From Sperchopsis tessellata (lineage: Eukaryota > Arthropoda > Insecta > Coleoptera > Hydrophilidae), in assembly GCA_033557685.1 (NCBI GenBank), contig JAWQRN010000133.1, forward strand, positions 1-36,807: a DNA stretch of 36,807 nt, written 5' to 3'. A model generated the notes under the pieces. The model saw only the letters and a program-made list of their open reading frames with translations. It was not told the DNA's origin and searched no databases. Positions 23,621 through 35,561 of the stretch are shown in pieces (position 1 is the first letter of the stretch; each line of letters begins with the position of its first letter). The translations under genes and the position numbers were made by a program.

Positions 23621-26600
23621 TACTTGAAACACTTCTTACCATAACAACATTTTCAAATCTTAATTATAACTTGTATCTAAACTAGTTGTTTATTCATATT
23701 ATAATCATATTATTTACGAGTAAAATAAAATACCGTTTTAACTCAATCAATATCTAATGGCGTGTCTCCCCATACAAATGTTCTATGCTATAAAATCTTA
23801 ACCATAATCCAAATCAAAACCCCAAATTTACCTTTTAGACATGGATGTACCTATAACTTACCTTGCGACAGAAATATATACTCATTTTCGCCTTAATTTA
23901 TTCTTCTACCTGGTATTTAGCCACTAAGCAACTAGTCAGCTATCTTCTAAATAATATTAAATATTAATAAACTGTTTAACAAAGTAGGAATGTATTAGTA
24001 TATGTCCCAAGTACAGAAAGCATATTATATATTTTTAATAATTATATTGATTATATATTTGTCTTTTTTATGTTATTTTAGATATTGATTAAGATTTGAA
24101 TGCATAGGACAATTTGCACAGGGAGACTGGACCCTCAAAGTAATTATTCTTATATCCATTTCATTAGACAAAGCTCTAGCTTAGATAATTTTGCTGAGCA
24201 ATATTATCAAATTGACCCAATATAATTTGTGGTAAAATGCTAATGTATCTAAGTTTTTGAAAATAACACTCCGTTTAAAAGTACTCTTTCAACTGAAATT
24301 TGTTTAAGTGTCTCCAGATAAAAAATGGTACAGGATTAATTAAATTAGTTTGTGGCAATACATAACATTCGGGACAGCCTTCATTTCTTTTTAAACATAA
24401 GATTGCTTCCAATCATTAACTTCATAATGATTTCATTAACTGGTTGTAAATGAAATTTTAGTAAATATCGTAATATGTATATACTTAACAGGACATGCAT
24501 TATTTAATTCTGCAATGCTGTCAACACGTATATGAGCAATACAAACTTAATATAGCCCTTTGCCGGCAAATATAATGGTGATTTCTATATATTTCTTTTA
24601 ATGTTCATGCCTAAATCCCTATGCACCATATAAAAACAAAAAAGTGATTTCATCCCGCTCTCTCGATCTACATCTTAAGAGAGTTTCCTCCATGGGTTTT
24701 TTATATTTTTATATAGCTTTAATAACAGATTATGTATATCTAACTCCATTTCTTTTGTAAATATATACCCATAAAACTAAGATTATAAATGATATGTTAT
24801 ACCAAGGTTATGACAGTGTCTTTAAAATATTAGGTGTATGCTTGAATAATTCACAACAATTTTTTTTTCTTTCTGCAAATATTCTACAAAAGAAGTCTTG
24901 TATTTAATAATCTAAGTAATGACAACAAATTGGAGAACACATATGTAACTTTTGCTTTTATAATTATCCTTATCCAAACTAAGACTTACACTGTTTCATT
25001 CATTTACAGTACACTCATAAAAAATCTGACTTTTTTATACATACTACATCAGATGTAAATAAAAAATGCAAAAAGGCCTACTGTAAAGGCAAAATGTCAT
25101 ATTTTGAGTATAAAAAATCACTGTATAGGATGTACGATGGAACATGCGCACCATAGAAATCTAAGTTATTATTTGACAAACGTACAAAAACTGCAAAAAC
25201 TTAAAAATGATTGTTATTATTTTAGATAAGTTAAGAGTATAAAAGAAAAATTTGTACTTATTTTTATTCTATTTACAATAGCTCCAAGTTACATTTTCTT
25301 TAAGTGGAACTAATAGTTTAATTTCAAATCATTAATTTTCAATTTTTTTTCCATTTCAGTAATATATCACACGATATGCCCTTATGTTTTTTTTTAATTT
25401 GTTAAAAATCCATTTTTGGCCTACCCCCACAAATAGAAACAACCAGTCATACTAGTCATTTTCATTATAAAAAAATTTAACTTAAGTTGTCTTTCAGAAG
25501 TTCATTTGCAACAATTAATAAAAACTGACCAATACATACCTTACACCTGCATTTTATTAACGAATAAAGTATGGCATTAGTTACTGACCAAAATTGAGTT
25601 GTCTATTTGATGACATAAACTTCAACTTTTTAACATTTTTCATGCGACACCTACGCACAGGTAGATGCTGTCATTTTTTAAGTAAACAATTTTCTTTTTG
25701 CACAAATATTTTTAGTCTTACTAATGAATAATTCCCAAATTGCACCATAAATTATAAATAAACAGTCCTTTAAAAAAAACTGTAAAACTAGTATATGGCC
25801 CACTAGTGGGTCACGTAACGTAGAAAAAGTACTTATCATGATCCACCGGTGGGCCGTATGTAAGAAACATGTTAAAAAAATCTAACTGTTATATCTATCA
25901 TGGATATAAAATTGTCTTTGTACTAATCTAAAAAAAAGATAAGAGAAATAAGTGTATGTTGCTTAATATATTTATTTGAGGTATAATACTACATAAACTG
26001 GCATACATCAATAAAGCATTGTGTTTCTGGTTTAACCATCAAATGCCTTATTTTATATAGAACATATATTTATTTCTACATTTTTTGAAAGAAAAAGTTA
26101 TTCTGATTACAATTAAACACATATCATATAGTTTTGATGACATGTTAGATATTTTTCCAATTTTTATTGTTTGTTGAATATTTAGTAAGTAAACATAAGG
26201 ACCCCAAACTCACTTGGTAGGATATTTTTCTACGAATCTTTTGATACATGATTTTTTTTTTAAAATAAATTGACTCATTTTTTTAGAACAAGAAGATTTG
26301 GTTACAAATTACATTTCTGAATAGTAACAAATATGGAAATTTCTAAATGTCTATTTTATAACGCATGTCTAATACACTAGATTTTTGACATCCAAGCCTT
26401 CTAAAATGTATTCAAATCACCAGTCACTATAAACCAACTTCTTTTTTCTTTAAAAATATGCTCAAAAATAACATTTATAAATGATATTCGGCTCATTGCA
26501 TTACAGAAGTACTACCAAATGGATTCGGTGTCCCTTACTTATTCGGTTTGAAAAACATGAGTTGTGGTATGAAAACCATTCATCCAATCTTTATAATCCA

Positions 26601-28218
26601 ATAACTAGCCTCCTTGGTAGTTCAGGGATTAACAATCAGTCTGTTATAAGTAGGGTCCCTAGTACGATGCCTAGAGACATTTGCCTTTTTGTGATTAAGG
26701 AAAAGCTCGTTAAAGAACCCAATTTCAATTGAAATACTAAATGCAGCAAAATTCTCTGATGTGGCAACCTAATCTCTGGCATCGATGATTAGAAATTGCT
26801 ACAGAAATAGGCCAACGTCAATAGGAGTATAAGAATTTATAAAATATTCGCCATGGTGTTAACAATACACAATATGAATATGAATGTTTTTGAATCACTT
26901 TTTCTTTCCAGAAATGTAAAAATCTGAAATATAAATTATATTCTGAGTAAAAGTATGAACAAAAATATCATTTTTAGTGAAACCGGTAGTGCGGGATTTT
27001 ATTAAAATATGTAAATTGATGCAATATTGTCTCTCAAATAATTATATTTAAATTTCGTACAATTATCTTTCAAAATAAAAAAAAATGTGTCCCACTTTTC
27101 GTTACCACCCAGTATATAAATCATTTGACCATTAGGTATAATACAACAAATGTAAAGCGTGTTTGAATGGAGTTAGAAGTATACTGTTCTCAACGACTAT
27201 ATAAAGAATTAAACAACTCGACTATTATACACCTCAATGAAACAGTAACTTAGTTTGTAAATACTACTTTGATTTGTTTTTAATGTAAAATAATTATATA
27301 CTGCAAATTCTCAATAATCATAATTTATTTTATGCAGTTATATATAACTTTTCTTCACTTAATAATATAAATATATAGGTGTGTGTAAAAATCGTAATAC
27401 TTAATTCCTATAACTTATTAATTTGTGATTTATCCATAAAATTTCTTTATAAAAATATTTTAGCTAATTCTAGCATTACTTTTTGTTTTTGTCTTTTGTG
27501 GTTCTGTTCCTATTGCACTTACGTCGTATGATGTTTAATGACCTTTTCTCATAAAGATGTATAAAAAATATCAAGGAAACATTAACATATATTTTTGAAA
27601 TGAAAATTATAGAAGTTCTGTAGACATAAAAACACTTCCAAAACAAAAAGTATTTAATTTTAATCTAGTAAATTATATCAAATTTTTAAACTAGGCTCCA
27701 TTTACTGCAAAGAAGTAAAAGTCTTATTGTTTCTTCTATGATAACAAGTGGTATATTCTTATTTCGGCAGTAATTCTCTGTTTCAAATCATTTAAATTAC
27801 ATGATCCAGCTTTGTAGATACTAACTTTAATTATTTGTTGTTTTTGAAATATTTTTATACCTAATGAATTTTTATAACTTCAAAAATAAACGAAAAATTT
27901 TCTCATGTAAAGATAAATATGTGTTGTTTTCAAAAATAGAATGAAAAATGTAGGTGCCAAAAAATAAAGTTGGTTGCCATACCAACGAAATAAAATTCTA
28001 AGAAACAAGAAGAAATTGTCAAAATAAATTGCAAGAATAAACCAAAAAATGTTTGCAAATCTTTTTTTTTTGTAAAACAATACAAAATTTATTCTTTACA
28101 ATGTGTATAATCAATGTGTTTTAAAATAATTGAGGATTAATTAATGTAGTGGACATCTGCAGTATACGGTCTATACTCAGGATCAAAACAAATAGATTTC
28201 AACTCTTGTATAACAGTA
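23621..28218. other. Long AT-rich stretch without recognised genes
   Basis: No exon or known transposon is seen on either strand. An 83-codon open frame at 26481-26732 (+), with GSSGINNQSVISRVPSTMPR, has fairly normal composition but I do not recognise it. A pair of GC-containing palindromes lies at 25797-25855. The rest is A/T-rich. Confidence 0.45.
25797..25855. repeat. Twin palindromes forming an inverted repeat
   Basis: GGCCCACTAGTGGGTC (25797-25812) and GATCCACCGGTGGGCC (25840-25855) are each near-palindromic, and each is also close to the reverse complement of the other, with about 27 bases between. They could fold as two small hairpins or one larger one. No function is evident. Confidence 0.55.
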
Positions 28219-28372
28219 AGGTGACCAACTATTGTTGGTAGAAAAGAAGAACATGGGGAAAATAGGCATAGACATAAACATATTTATTATTCTTGTTTCT
28301 GACCTGTTTTCTAAGGCAGTATGGTTTCAAAAAATAGTATAAAATTCCCAAGAAAAGTACAGTTGGTCACCT
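28219..28372. mobile_element. Short MITE with perfect 12-bp inverted ends and TA duplication
   Basis: AGGTGACCAACT at 28219-28230 and its exact reverse complement AGTTGGTCACCT at 28361-28372 bound a 154-bp non-coding unit. TA lies on each side (28217-28218 and 28373-28374). The TA target fits Tc1/mariner-superfamily mobilisation, but the parent family is not identified. Confidence 0.7.
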
Positions 28373-30640
28373 TAATACTAGCTTTAAAATGTATTATACG
28401 TTTCATATGAAAGATTAAATGAAATTTTGTAATATTATACTTTATTTAGGAGTCCATGTGCCCATTCTTTGAATAGATCCAATTCAAAATTAGAATTTCA
28501 GGACACTTCATATCCGCATAGCAACATTGTTTAGTTATTTGAGACATTAGTGTGTGTCAAAATGAAAATCTGTTTTAGAGGATCAATTATTGCTAAAAAC
28601 ATAAAATGTTAAACAAAATTGTAAATAGGAGGTAATACAAAATTTTGCTAAAATTAGCTTAGTTGCAATATATTCTACTGTTGATTTAGGTGCGCACATA
28701 GAGTGCACATTATAGACTTTCACTAAATTAATAGAATTTTCAATTCTAAGACACACTGATTATATATTTATCATTTGCAATTTGACCCCTAATCTCATAT
28801 ATTTACCTTATTTGTAACATTTGTTTTTGTACATTTATAATATTTACATGTATATAAATATGTTAATAACAAATAACATTTTATTTACCAAATACTGTAG
28901 TTCTGACAAGACATGGCATATCGTGTAACTGCAAGAGTATACATATATTGTAGTATATTACATGAATATTCGTACATAAATATTATGTGCAACTATAGTT
29001 CCTTTGTCCAAAGATCACTAAGTTTTGTGTACTTTAACATATTCCATTGTTCACTGTACCTAAATGATACTTTCTATGTAAAATGATTCTATTGGCTTTA
29101 AGTGAATTATACACATTTATCAAAACTGTTTGTACGTTCTGTGTTTCCAACTTGATATATTCGAACAACTACATGCAGAAAAGAGATAAGTCATTTGTAG
29201 AAAAATGTTGATCAATATGAAATAAAATGTTTTAAAGTAAAACTGAACAAAGATTGTTTGAACTTATTTTGCTACCACTACTATTACCTTCTATGAAGGG
29301 TTTTTGGTGCAATAAGTTTGTCGCCCTCCAAATTTTCATTGTACAACTGCCATCTTGATGTATTTAGCTTATGAAAAGTGAAAACTTTCCCCAAACCCAT
29401 GGAAATCAAACGGTTATTGAAATGACGGTCGTTACTTTAAATGCCAAGCATTGGTTTTAGTTTTATTTATAACATCTTTCATGTCACTTCTCTGATAATA
29501 TAATCACAGTTTTATAAGATTCCATCATTTGGTTCTGGACTAATCTTTCAGTTATACTGCAACCTCAAAAGATGCAAATGTGATTTCTCTTTTGCTCGAA
29601 ACATTCCCTACCTATGGATATAACAAACTGAGTACTCGCAGTGTAGTTTTGACTCATGATTTCAGATATTGATCAAAATCAATAGAATTGTAAACAAAAA
29701 TGACTAATGACTTTTCTCCATGTAATTATATATTGCTACAAACTCTTCATGGTTTATAAAAGCTTATTGCATATTATTGTGTCTGAAAACATATACTGTC
29801 CACATGTACATTAATATTTCGTTAGTATTATTTAATGATGTTAGTAAATAAATAAATATATACTTATTTTTAAAACACTACAACAACAATTGATTGAAAA
29901 TTATGTGGCTGGTCATGACAAAAATCAAGATATCATGGATAAGAACAGGTAAGAATTACAACAGTAAGTACTGCGAAAGAATGAGATTACAAATAAGGGA
30001 TAAACCATGGAACTACTCAAATATCTCGGAAGTTAATCAAAACAATATTTGAAAGAGTAAGTATTTATTTTCCAAAATAAAATTCAAGGTATATGACTTT
30101 ATTTCAAAAGTATTAGATACACCAGTGTTCATCTACAGCTTCATCATTTGATTTAGTTATAATACTGTACCTTTCAAAATGCTGTATTTATTAAGGTAGT
30201 GTATTTTGGTAAAATGGGCAGAAATAAAAAATTGTCCAGTTTTGATACTTACATTAATAAACAAAGTGAGATGTTGGAATGGGTTGAATGATAAAATATA
30301 TGTGTTTGAATTAATATCTAGAACCAAACACCAGTACCATGTATTGTTTTTGGTTGTAAATAAATCGATTTAAAAAAAAAAAGTACCTCAAAAAAGTGGA
30401 AAATGGTTGCAAAAGAGACTTTTGTCTACCGATTTGGAAGCATACTCAAAGAAAAAAAGATAATTAAACAATGGGCTGTAAAAAGAAATGTAAGTTAGCT
30501 GGATTATAAGTGCTGCATTTAAACACTTGTTATACCAAAAGTTACTAGTCACATCAAACATCCTTAAAAAGTTTTCTAATATAATTAACAAAATTGTTGA
30601 CAATACATTCATCAATTACAATTTATAGAAAAACTATATC
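28373..30640. other. AT-rich stretch with no recognised gene
   Basis: No protein or RNA gene is evident on either strand; only short chance frames occur. Confidence 0.45.
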
Positions 30641-30649
30641 AAAAAAAAA

Positions 30650-31560
30650 CCATCAATCTTACAAATAAGAAATAAGAACTTCTAGCGGGTGTGCCTCAGG
30701 GTAGTGTTTTAGGACCAGGCCTGTACCTACTCTACACTAATGACATTCCGGAGATGCATGAAATCACCACAGCCACCTTCGCTGATGATACAGCCCTGGT
30801 TGCAGTACGTCAGAAAGCTGTGAATACAATAGAAAAATTACAAAGAGCTTATGACAGAATTGTTGACTGGACTAACAACAGTAAAATTAAATTGAATGAG
30901 GGTAAATCCTGCCATATCAATTTTACCAATAAGATAGAGTCTAATCCACCTCCCCACAATATTAATGGTACCATTGTCCCAATCGAAAACTCAGCCATAT
31001 ACCTAGGTATGACCCTGGATGCAAAGCTGCGATCAAGAGAACATGTCAAGAAGAAGAATATAAACAGCACTATTGGCAGGAACTCTAAGTAGTCAGTACA
31101 GTATAAGGTTTATATCTATAGGCAGAACCTTAAACCTATCTGTCTATATGGCATACAGCTCTAGGGTTGCACCAGAGAGTCGAATGTGAAAACTATTCAA
31201 ACGTTCCAGAACAAAATATTACGAAACATGGTTAATGCACCCTGGTATGTACAAAATAAGGATATCAGTCGTAATCTTGATATTCCTCTTGTCAAGGAGG
31301 AAATTAGAAGATATGCACGGAAGCGCATGAATCCAGACTGCATCTGCATGATAATGTGGAAGCCCTTAGACTGTTAGACAACCAAAATCTAGTCTGCCAG
31401 CTGTGGGGAACCAAATCATTCGAGCTAGTGTAGAGTGATAATGAAAAGCACAGTGCGCAAGTGTGATGGATTTAAGTGTAGTACCGGTAGTAGCTCTAAA
31501 CCTAGGATGCCTTTAGACGCGCCTAAGTATAATAAACCATAGTTATAAGCCCTGCTAGAA
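30650..31560 (+). mobile_element. Jockey-like non-LTR retrotransposon, 5'-truncated copy
   Basis: An open frame at 30691-31092 begins in the RT core: GVPQGSVLGP is complete if read from 30685, followed by LYLLYTNDIPEM, then the catalytic motif TTATFADDTALVAV (FADD form), WTNNSKIKLNEGKS and SAIYLGMTLDAKL. After a frameshift, 31186-31377 has IQTFQNKILRNMVNAPWYV and ISRNLDIPLVKEEI, typical of jockey C termini. The 3' region ends near TTAATTAATTAA at about 31560-31577. This is the least decayed RT core in the window, with both catalytic Asp residues of the FADD box kept. It lacks everything upstream of the core. Confidence 0.85.
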
Positions 31561-31606
31561 AAATTAATTAATTAATTTTTGCTCCAGTTAGTACGAGAAA
31601 ATATTA

Positions 31607-31624
31607 GGGGTTACCTTTTAAATG
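31607..31624. repeat. Left terminal inverted repeat of the mariner
   Basis: It pairs with 32824-32840; the shared inverted core is GGGTTACCTTTTAA. Confidence 0.8.
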
Positions 31625-32823
31625 GTTACAAAAACTAGGAAAGAAAAAAATTTTTTAGATCAAACTTTTATTGCTTTTCAAAATATTCACTTTTAAGACT
31701 TAAACACTTTTGTTTGCATTCAAAAAAATTCTCAAAACAGTTTGCCACTCTGAAGTTGGCATCTCAAATAATTGATTTTGTAGGCTTCAACAGCTTCTTG
31801 AGGTGATGAAAATCGCTATCCACACATTTTTTGTTTGATATTGGGGAACAAAATAGGCGTTAGGTGATAAATCAGGTGAATACGGATAATGAGACATTAA
31901 TTCGATGTTTTTCTCCTTCAAATAATCAATTATTTAACGTACTGTGTGAGAGCTGGTGGTGTCATGATGAAGAATGACAACATTTTCGGTTGTTTTTCCT
32001 GATTTCGTCGATACCTTCTGGCAAACAAATTATTGTATACCATTCAGCGTTAACTGTTCTTCGATCCTCTAAAGGAATGGTTGCGACATGTCCAGTACAA
32101 TCGAAGAAACGAACAACTTTTGTGGGATTCGGTTCATCTTGAAACACCCAAACAGAGGATTGTTGCTTAGTTTCCAGTTCATATGAATATATCCAAGTTT
32201 CGTCACCTGTTACGAAGTTGTATACGGATATTGCAGTTCCTCGGTTGATTTGTTCGAGCATTTCCTTACCCAATTAACAAGAGCCTTTGTTTGAGCTACG
32301 GTCAAATTATGCAGAATCCAACGGGAAAAGATCTTGTTCACAGCTAAATGTTCTTGTAAAATCGAATGTACTGCAGTCTTCGATATGCCTAAGCATGCCT
32401 CTATCTCATTGGAAGTCACATGCCGATCTTCTTCAAATATGTTGCGCACAGCATCTATGTTTTTTGGAATAACAACCGATTTTGGTTGACCTTCACGAAA
32501 TTCATAACTGATGGACGCAGATCACGACGAAATTCTGCAAACCAATTGTAAAGTCATTTCTGATGGTGCTTCAGTACCAAAAGTTGAACGAAGCAATTCT
32601 ATACATTGTTGTTGAGTTAGTCCTACTAAAATCGTAAAAAATCATCCAACGAAAACCTTCACGTGAAATTTTCATTTTTTCACAAAATTGCTTTTTTTAA
32701 ACGCTCACTGTAAACAAACTACTTGGTCAACTTCTAAGCTTGCACTGTTTTCACAATAACAAATTTCAAATATTACGAAAATAGTTATGACACAGTAGCG
32801 CTACCTAGTGATTGTTTATAAGC

Positions 32824-32840
32824 ACTTAAAAGGTAACCCT
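32824..32840. repeat. Right terminal inverted repeat of the mariner
   Basis: It is the inverted partner of 31607-31624, with the core TTAAAAGGTAACCC read on the + strand. Confidence 0.8.
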
Positions 32841-33079
32841 CATATAACATACCCACAGCTTCTAAAAAGGGACTAGATGTTTTATTAATTTATTTCCTTT
32901 CCAAAAACATCTTACAAACCCTAGATGAGTCCTCAGTCATCTAAAAACAGTTTCTAGAGTTCAATTTGCAACTAAGTTGGTAATTTGTCGCCCAGAAATA
33001 ACATTAAATAAGCTATAGATCCTGTAATACCTAATTTAAAAAAGTTAATACACCTGTAATAATGTTCTGGAAAATACAA

Positions 33080-33735
33080 AAATACGATGCTCATTCATCA
33101 CTAATCTGCTCATTCCTATTTACAAAAAATGTGTTTCAAAGCTATTTAATGACTACAGCCAATAGCCCTTTCATAATATTTCAAAGTTAATTGAAAAGAT
33201 AATTCTAAATAAAATAAAATACTCTAATATAGAATAGCTAAAGAAATCCAGAGCGTTTTTTCGAAATTAAAATCCATTAAACAGCCTTAATAAACATGAA
33301 TCCATGCTGCCATATTCATAGGTCCGGCAAAAGCTTTTGACAGCTAAAATGACTCCATATTAAGCTCAAATTGGGGTATAGAGCAATACCATTAGACTTG
33401 CTATCTTCCTTTCTAAAAATCAGAAGGCAAATCAAAGGACAAAACCTCCGGTGAATCTATCGCTGTACCTCGAGAGATGGTTATGAGAGGTACACCGCAA
33501 TCTGAAGTCCATCATTGGTGAGCCATCAATAAAACATTAGTCAAATACCCACACTTTAGAGAATTAGTTCAATGCATGAACTGTCAAAAGATGAATGTGC
33601 TGAAAACAAATTTTTTTTTTATTGTTAAAATGCTTACCAGAATGATTCTGATTATTGTTGTTGATGCTCAACTATATTGGAAGGCACATATTTACTATAT
33701 AGTAAAAATATTTATCAACTTTGAAGTGGAGCAAT
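33080..33735 (+). mobile_element. Non-LTR retrotransposon relic, heavily decayed
   Basis: The + strand fragments read in the order of an RT: YNISKLIEKIILNKIKYSN-like at about 33160-33230, a GKSF/AKAF-type block near 33325, PLDLLSSFLKIRRQ at about 33390, VMRGTPQSEV standing for VPRGVPQGTV near 33480, and VVDAQLYWKAHIYYIVK near 33660. Frames change repeatedly. The family is likely jockey/CR1-like, but the ends are not defined. Confidence 0.6.
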
Positions 33736-33906
33736 TATTTCTCATCGAATATAAGGCTGGCTGTATAGTCTCTAAATTTCTTATTCCCATTTGGTATCGT
33801 CAATGTAGAGAGGCATCTTGGGTGGTATAATTCAGTGCGTAGACGTCCACAGTAAATATCTTCAGGTTTTCTGGGAGATAACCATGTGTTGGATTTTGAT
33901 TTTGCC

Positions 33907-33940
33907 GACGTTTCGTCCACCGTTGCAGGGGACAATTAGC
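33907..33940 (-). ncRNA. Hammerhead-ribozyme-like motif, left fold-back arm (candidate)
   Basis: The minus strand has GUCC..GGAC as a perfect short stem II, then GAAAC and GUC as in an active hammerhead, but the CUGANGA core is eroded to CUAAUU. Confidence 0.3.
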
Positions 33941-33956
33941 TCTTAGGGGTAAATGT

Positions 33957-33992
33957 CTTGATAATGTTCCCTGCAACGATGGACGAAACGTC
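33957..33992 (+). ncRNA. Hammerhead-ribozyme-like motif, right fold-back arm (candidate)
   Basis: The + strand order is UUGAUAA (two changes from CUGANGA), GUUCC and GGAC able to pair as stem II around CUGCAACGAU, then an intact GAAAC and the cleavage triplet GUC. Stem III would be the very short ACGU, which in known Penelope-like hammerheads is stabilised by pairing between copies. Stem I pairing is weak. It is the best preserved of the copies in this window, yet probably inactive. Confidence 0.4.
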
Positions 33993-34050
33993 AGCAAAAA
34001 CAAAAGCCTACACACAGTTATCTCCCGGAAAACCTGAAAAGATATCATGG

Positions 34051-35061
34051 GTGGTGTTTGAAACAAGTTATAGAAATTGTGAGATTTTTATTAAAATGGC
34101 AAACTGTATCAGGCATGTATATTTCTTACTCTAAGTCGATACATCCAATAGTACTACGTATGTTATCGTCATTACATGTATTACCTATTTTAGAGTTAAA
34201 ATCATCCCATTACTATGACGATATCTGTCTAAGGCATTGTATTTACAGTATCCTCAATCAATTGGTATACTAGCTCTACTTTGTCGTCTGTACCCTCTGT
34301 AGTTGGCATATAAACATTGATGATATGTATTCTTGACACATCTTTTTAAGACCAAGTAAAAAATAATGACCAACTTACTATGAAACATTTTTCAATGTAT
34401 ATTGTGTTGTTGGATTTAGTTTTTGTATGAGAACATTAAATTTTCTATTTTATACAAAAAAGTTAAAATTGGTGTCCTAAAAGTGGTACCTCTGGTTAAT
34501 CTAATTCACAAGAATCTTGCACTTATGCTAATTTTGGTCTCTCAAACTGTTAGGGTGATAGAATGGAGACAGAACATCATTTCAAATATCATATTTTTTG
34601 TTTCAACAGACCGCTAAATGAAAAAGTGAAAATGTATGTAACAGTGTTCTAATTTTACAATCACATACCATATTATATTGCTAAGTTTACGAGCACTTTC
34701 CACTTTGAAATACAGTTTATATTTCGAGAGATTCTATAGTACAAAAATCAAATATGTAGAAAAAAGTTATTGTACTATCTCTAATCCAATATACTTTCAT
34801 GGAAAATTTTACATGCTAGGTTACCAAATAAACTTTCAAATACAATTGTATCAAAGTTAACAAGATCTTTGTCGTCAGTTTCAAAATATATCTTTCATCC
34901 ATCTCCTGATAATGCTAAAGACTGCGGTGGCAATTTAAAAATTAATATCTACCTTGATAACCTGCGTAAATTAAGAAAACTTTTATTTTAATGTTTGTAA
35001 ATATTTAAAATAATGAAATTTAATTATATATAGAAAGGTAAAGAAAAGTCAAGAAATATAG
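34051..35061. other. AT-rich spacer before the eEF1-gamma 3' end
   Basis: Nothing recognisable is seen apart from chance open frames. Confidence 0.45.
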
Positions 35062-35079
35062 TTTATTATAACTTTTATT
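35062..35079 (-). promoter_or_regulatory. eEF1gamma: Candidate poly(A) signals for eEF1-gamma
   Basis: Two AATAAA hexamers on the minus strand (35074-35079 and 35062-35067) lie about 200 bases after the stop codon. This spacing suits a short 3' UTR. Confidence 0.5.
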
Positions 35080-35280
35080 ATGAATCTCAGTTTATAAATT
35101 AGTCAGTTCTTCAAGAAAGAAAAAAAAAGGCGCTGAGTAACCTCCGTATTCACAAAGGTTGATAACAATTTCAAAGTGTTAACAATACAAATACGTATTA
35201 TTAATTAAAGCATAGCACAAGTACAGGATTTATAAACATAAAAAAATATGGAGGCATGTATACGGTGAACATTAACGACT

Positions 35281-35561
35281 TTATTTGAAAATCTTTCCTT
35301 GGTTGAACTTTCTACCAGCTTTGTCGGTGCCAGTCCATGAGAAATATTGCTGCACCAATTTCTTGGTCTCCTCAGATTTGGGGTCAAGTTTCTTCCATTC
35401 GTATGATTCGTAATCTATGGTCCAGTCAGGACTGAGGGGGAAAGCGAGTTCTTGACCTCTCCATACCCAGACTCCTGAGATGGTACTGTTGTTGTCTTCT
35501 CCAAAGAGGCACACAGATGAGAAGGCTTGCTTACGCATTTTGTCTAGCCTTTGGAACATAC
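35281..35561 (-). CDS. eEF1gamma: Elongation factor 1-gamma, last coding exon
   Basis: This is the C-terminal exon of eEF1-gamma, a subunit of the eEF1B complex that reloads eEF1A with GTP during translation elongation in the cytosol. The exon follows a minus-strand ATTATAG acceptor (AG at 35563-35562), starts with GT completing a split Gly codon, and encodes 92 residues to TAA at 35281-35283. Motifs typical of the conserved C-terminal domain are MFQRLDKMRKQAFSSVCLFG, EDNNSTISGVWVWRGQELAF, DWTIDYESYEWKKLDP, YFSWTGTD and the terminal FNQGKIFK. No stop or shift is present and codon use is GC-richer than the surroundings, so it appears functional. The earlier exons (GST-like N terminus) lie beyond the window. 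Its orientation converges on gprs. Confidence 0.95.

Larger units (their letters stand above)
31602..32846 (-). mobile_element. Mariner element, nearly full length with inverted ends and TA duplication
   Basis: The ends GGGGTTACCTTTTAA (left, about 31607) and, inverted at the right, GAGGGTTACCTTTTAAG are matching inverted repeats beside TA at about 31602-31603 and 32845-32846. The 1.24-kb length is usual for mariner. The transposase reads on the minus strand from an ATG at about 32673 through a SNEIEACLGISKTAVHSILQ helix-turn-helix (32210-32449), VTGDETWIYSYELETKQQSS with the first catalytic Asp (31962-32273), a HHDTTSSH block for the second Asp, and YPYSPDLSPNAYF, where the third catalytic Asp position is Ala. 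Two or more frameshifts and stops break the frame. It is inactive. Confidence 0.88.
33800..34050. mobile_element. Fold-back tail of a Penelope-like retroelement
   Basis: Two 78-base arms, 33856-33933 and 33968-34045, are inverted copies at roughly 85% identity with about 34 bases between. Each contains TATCTCCC[AG]GAAAA, seen also at the end of the Penelope-like element at 3315-3350, and a GGACGAAACGTC block. Inverted or tandem terminal repeats are a known property of Penelope-like elements. No coding core is attached on either side, so this is a tail-only fragment or a fold-back derivative. Confidence 0.65.

Noticed and set aside
33735..34066. Minus-strand ORFs at the fold-back tail as genes
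   Set aside because: They read through the inverted repeat arms of a Penelope-like tail and have no domain of their own.
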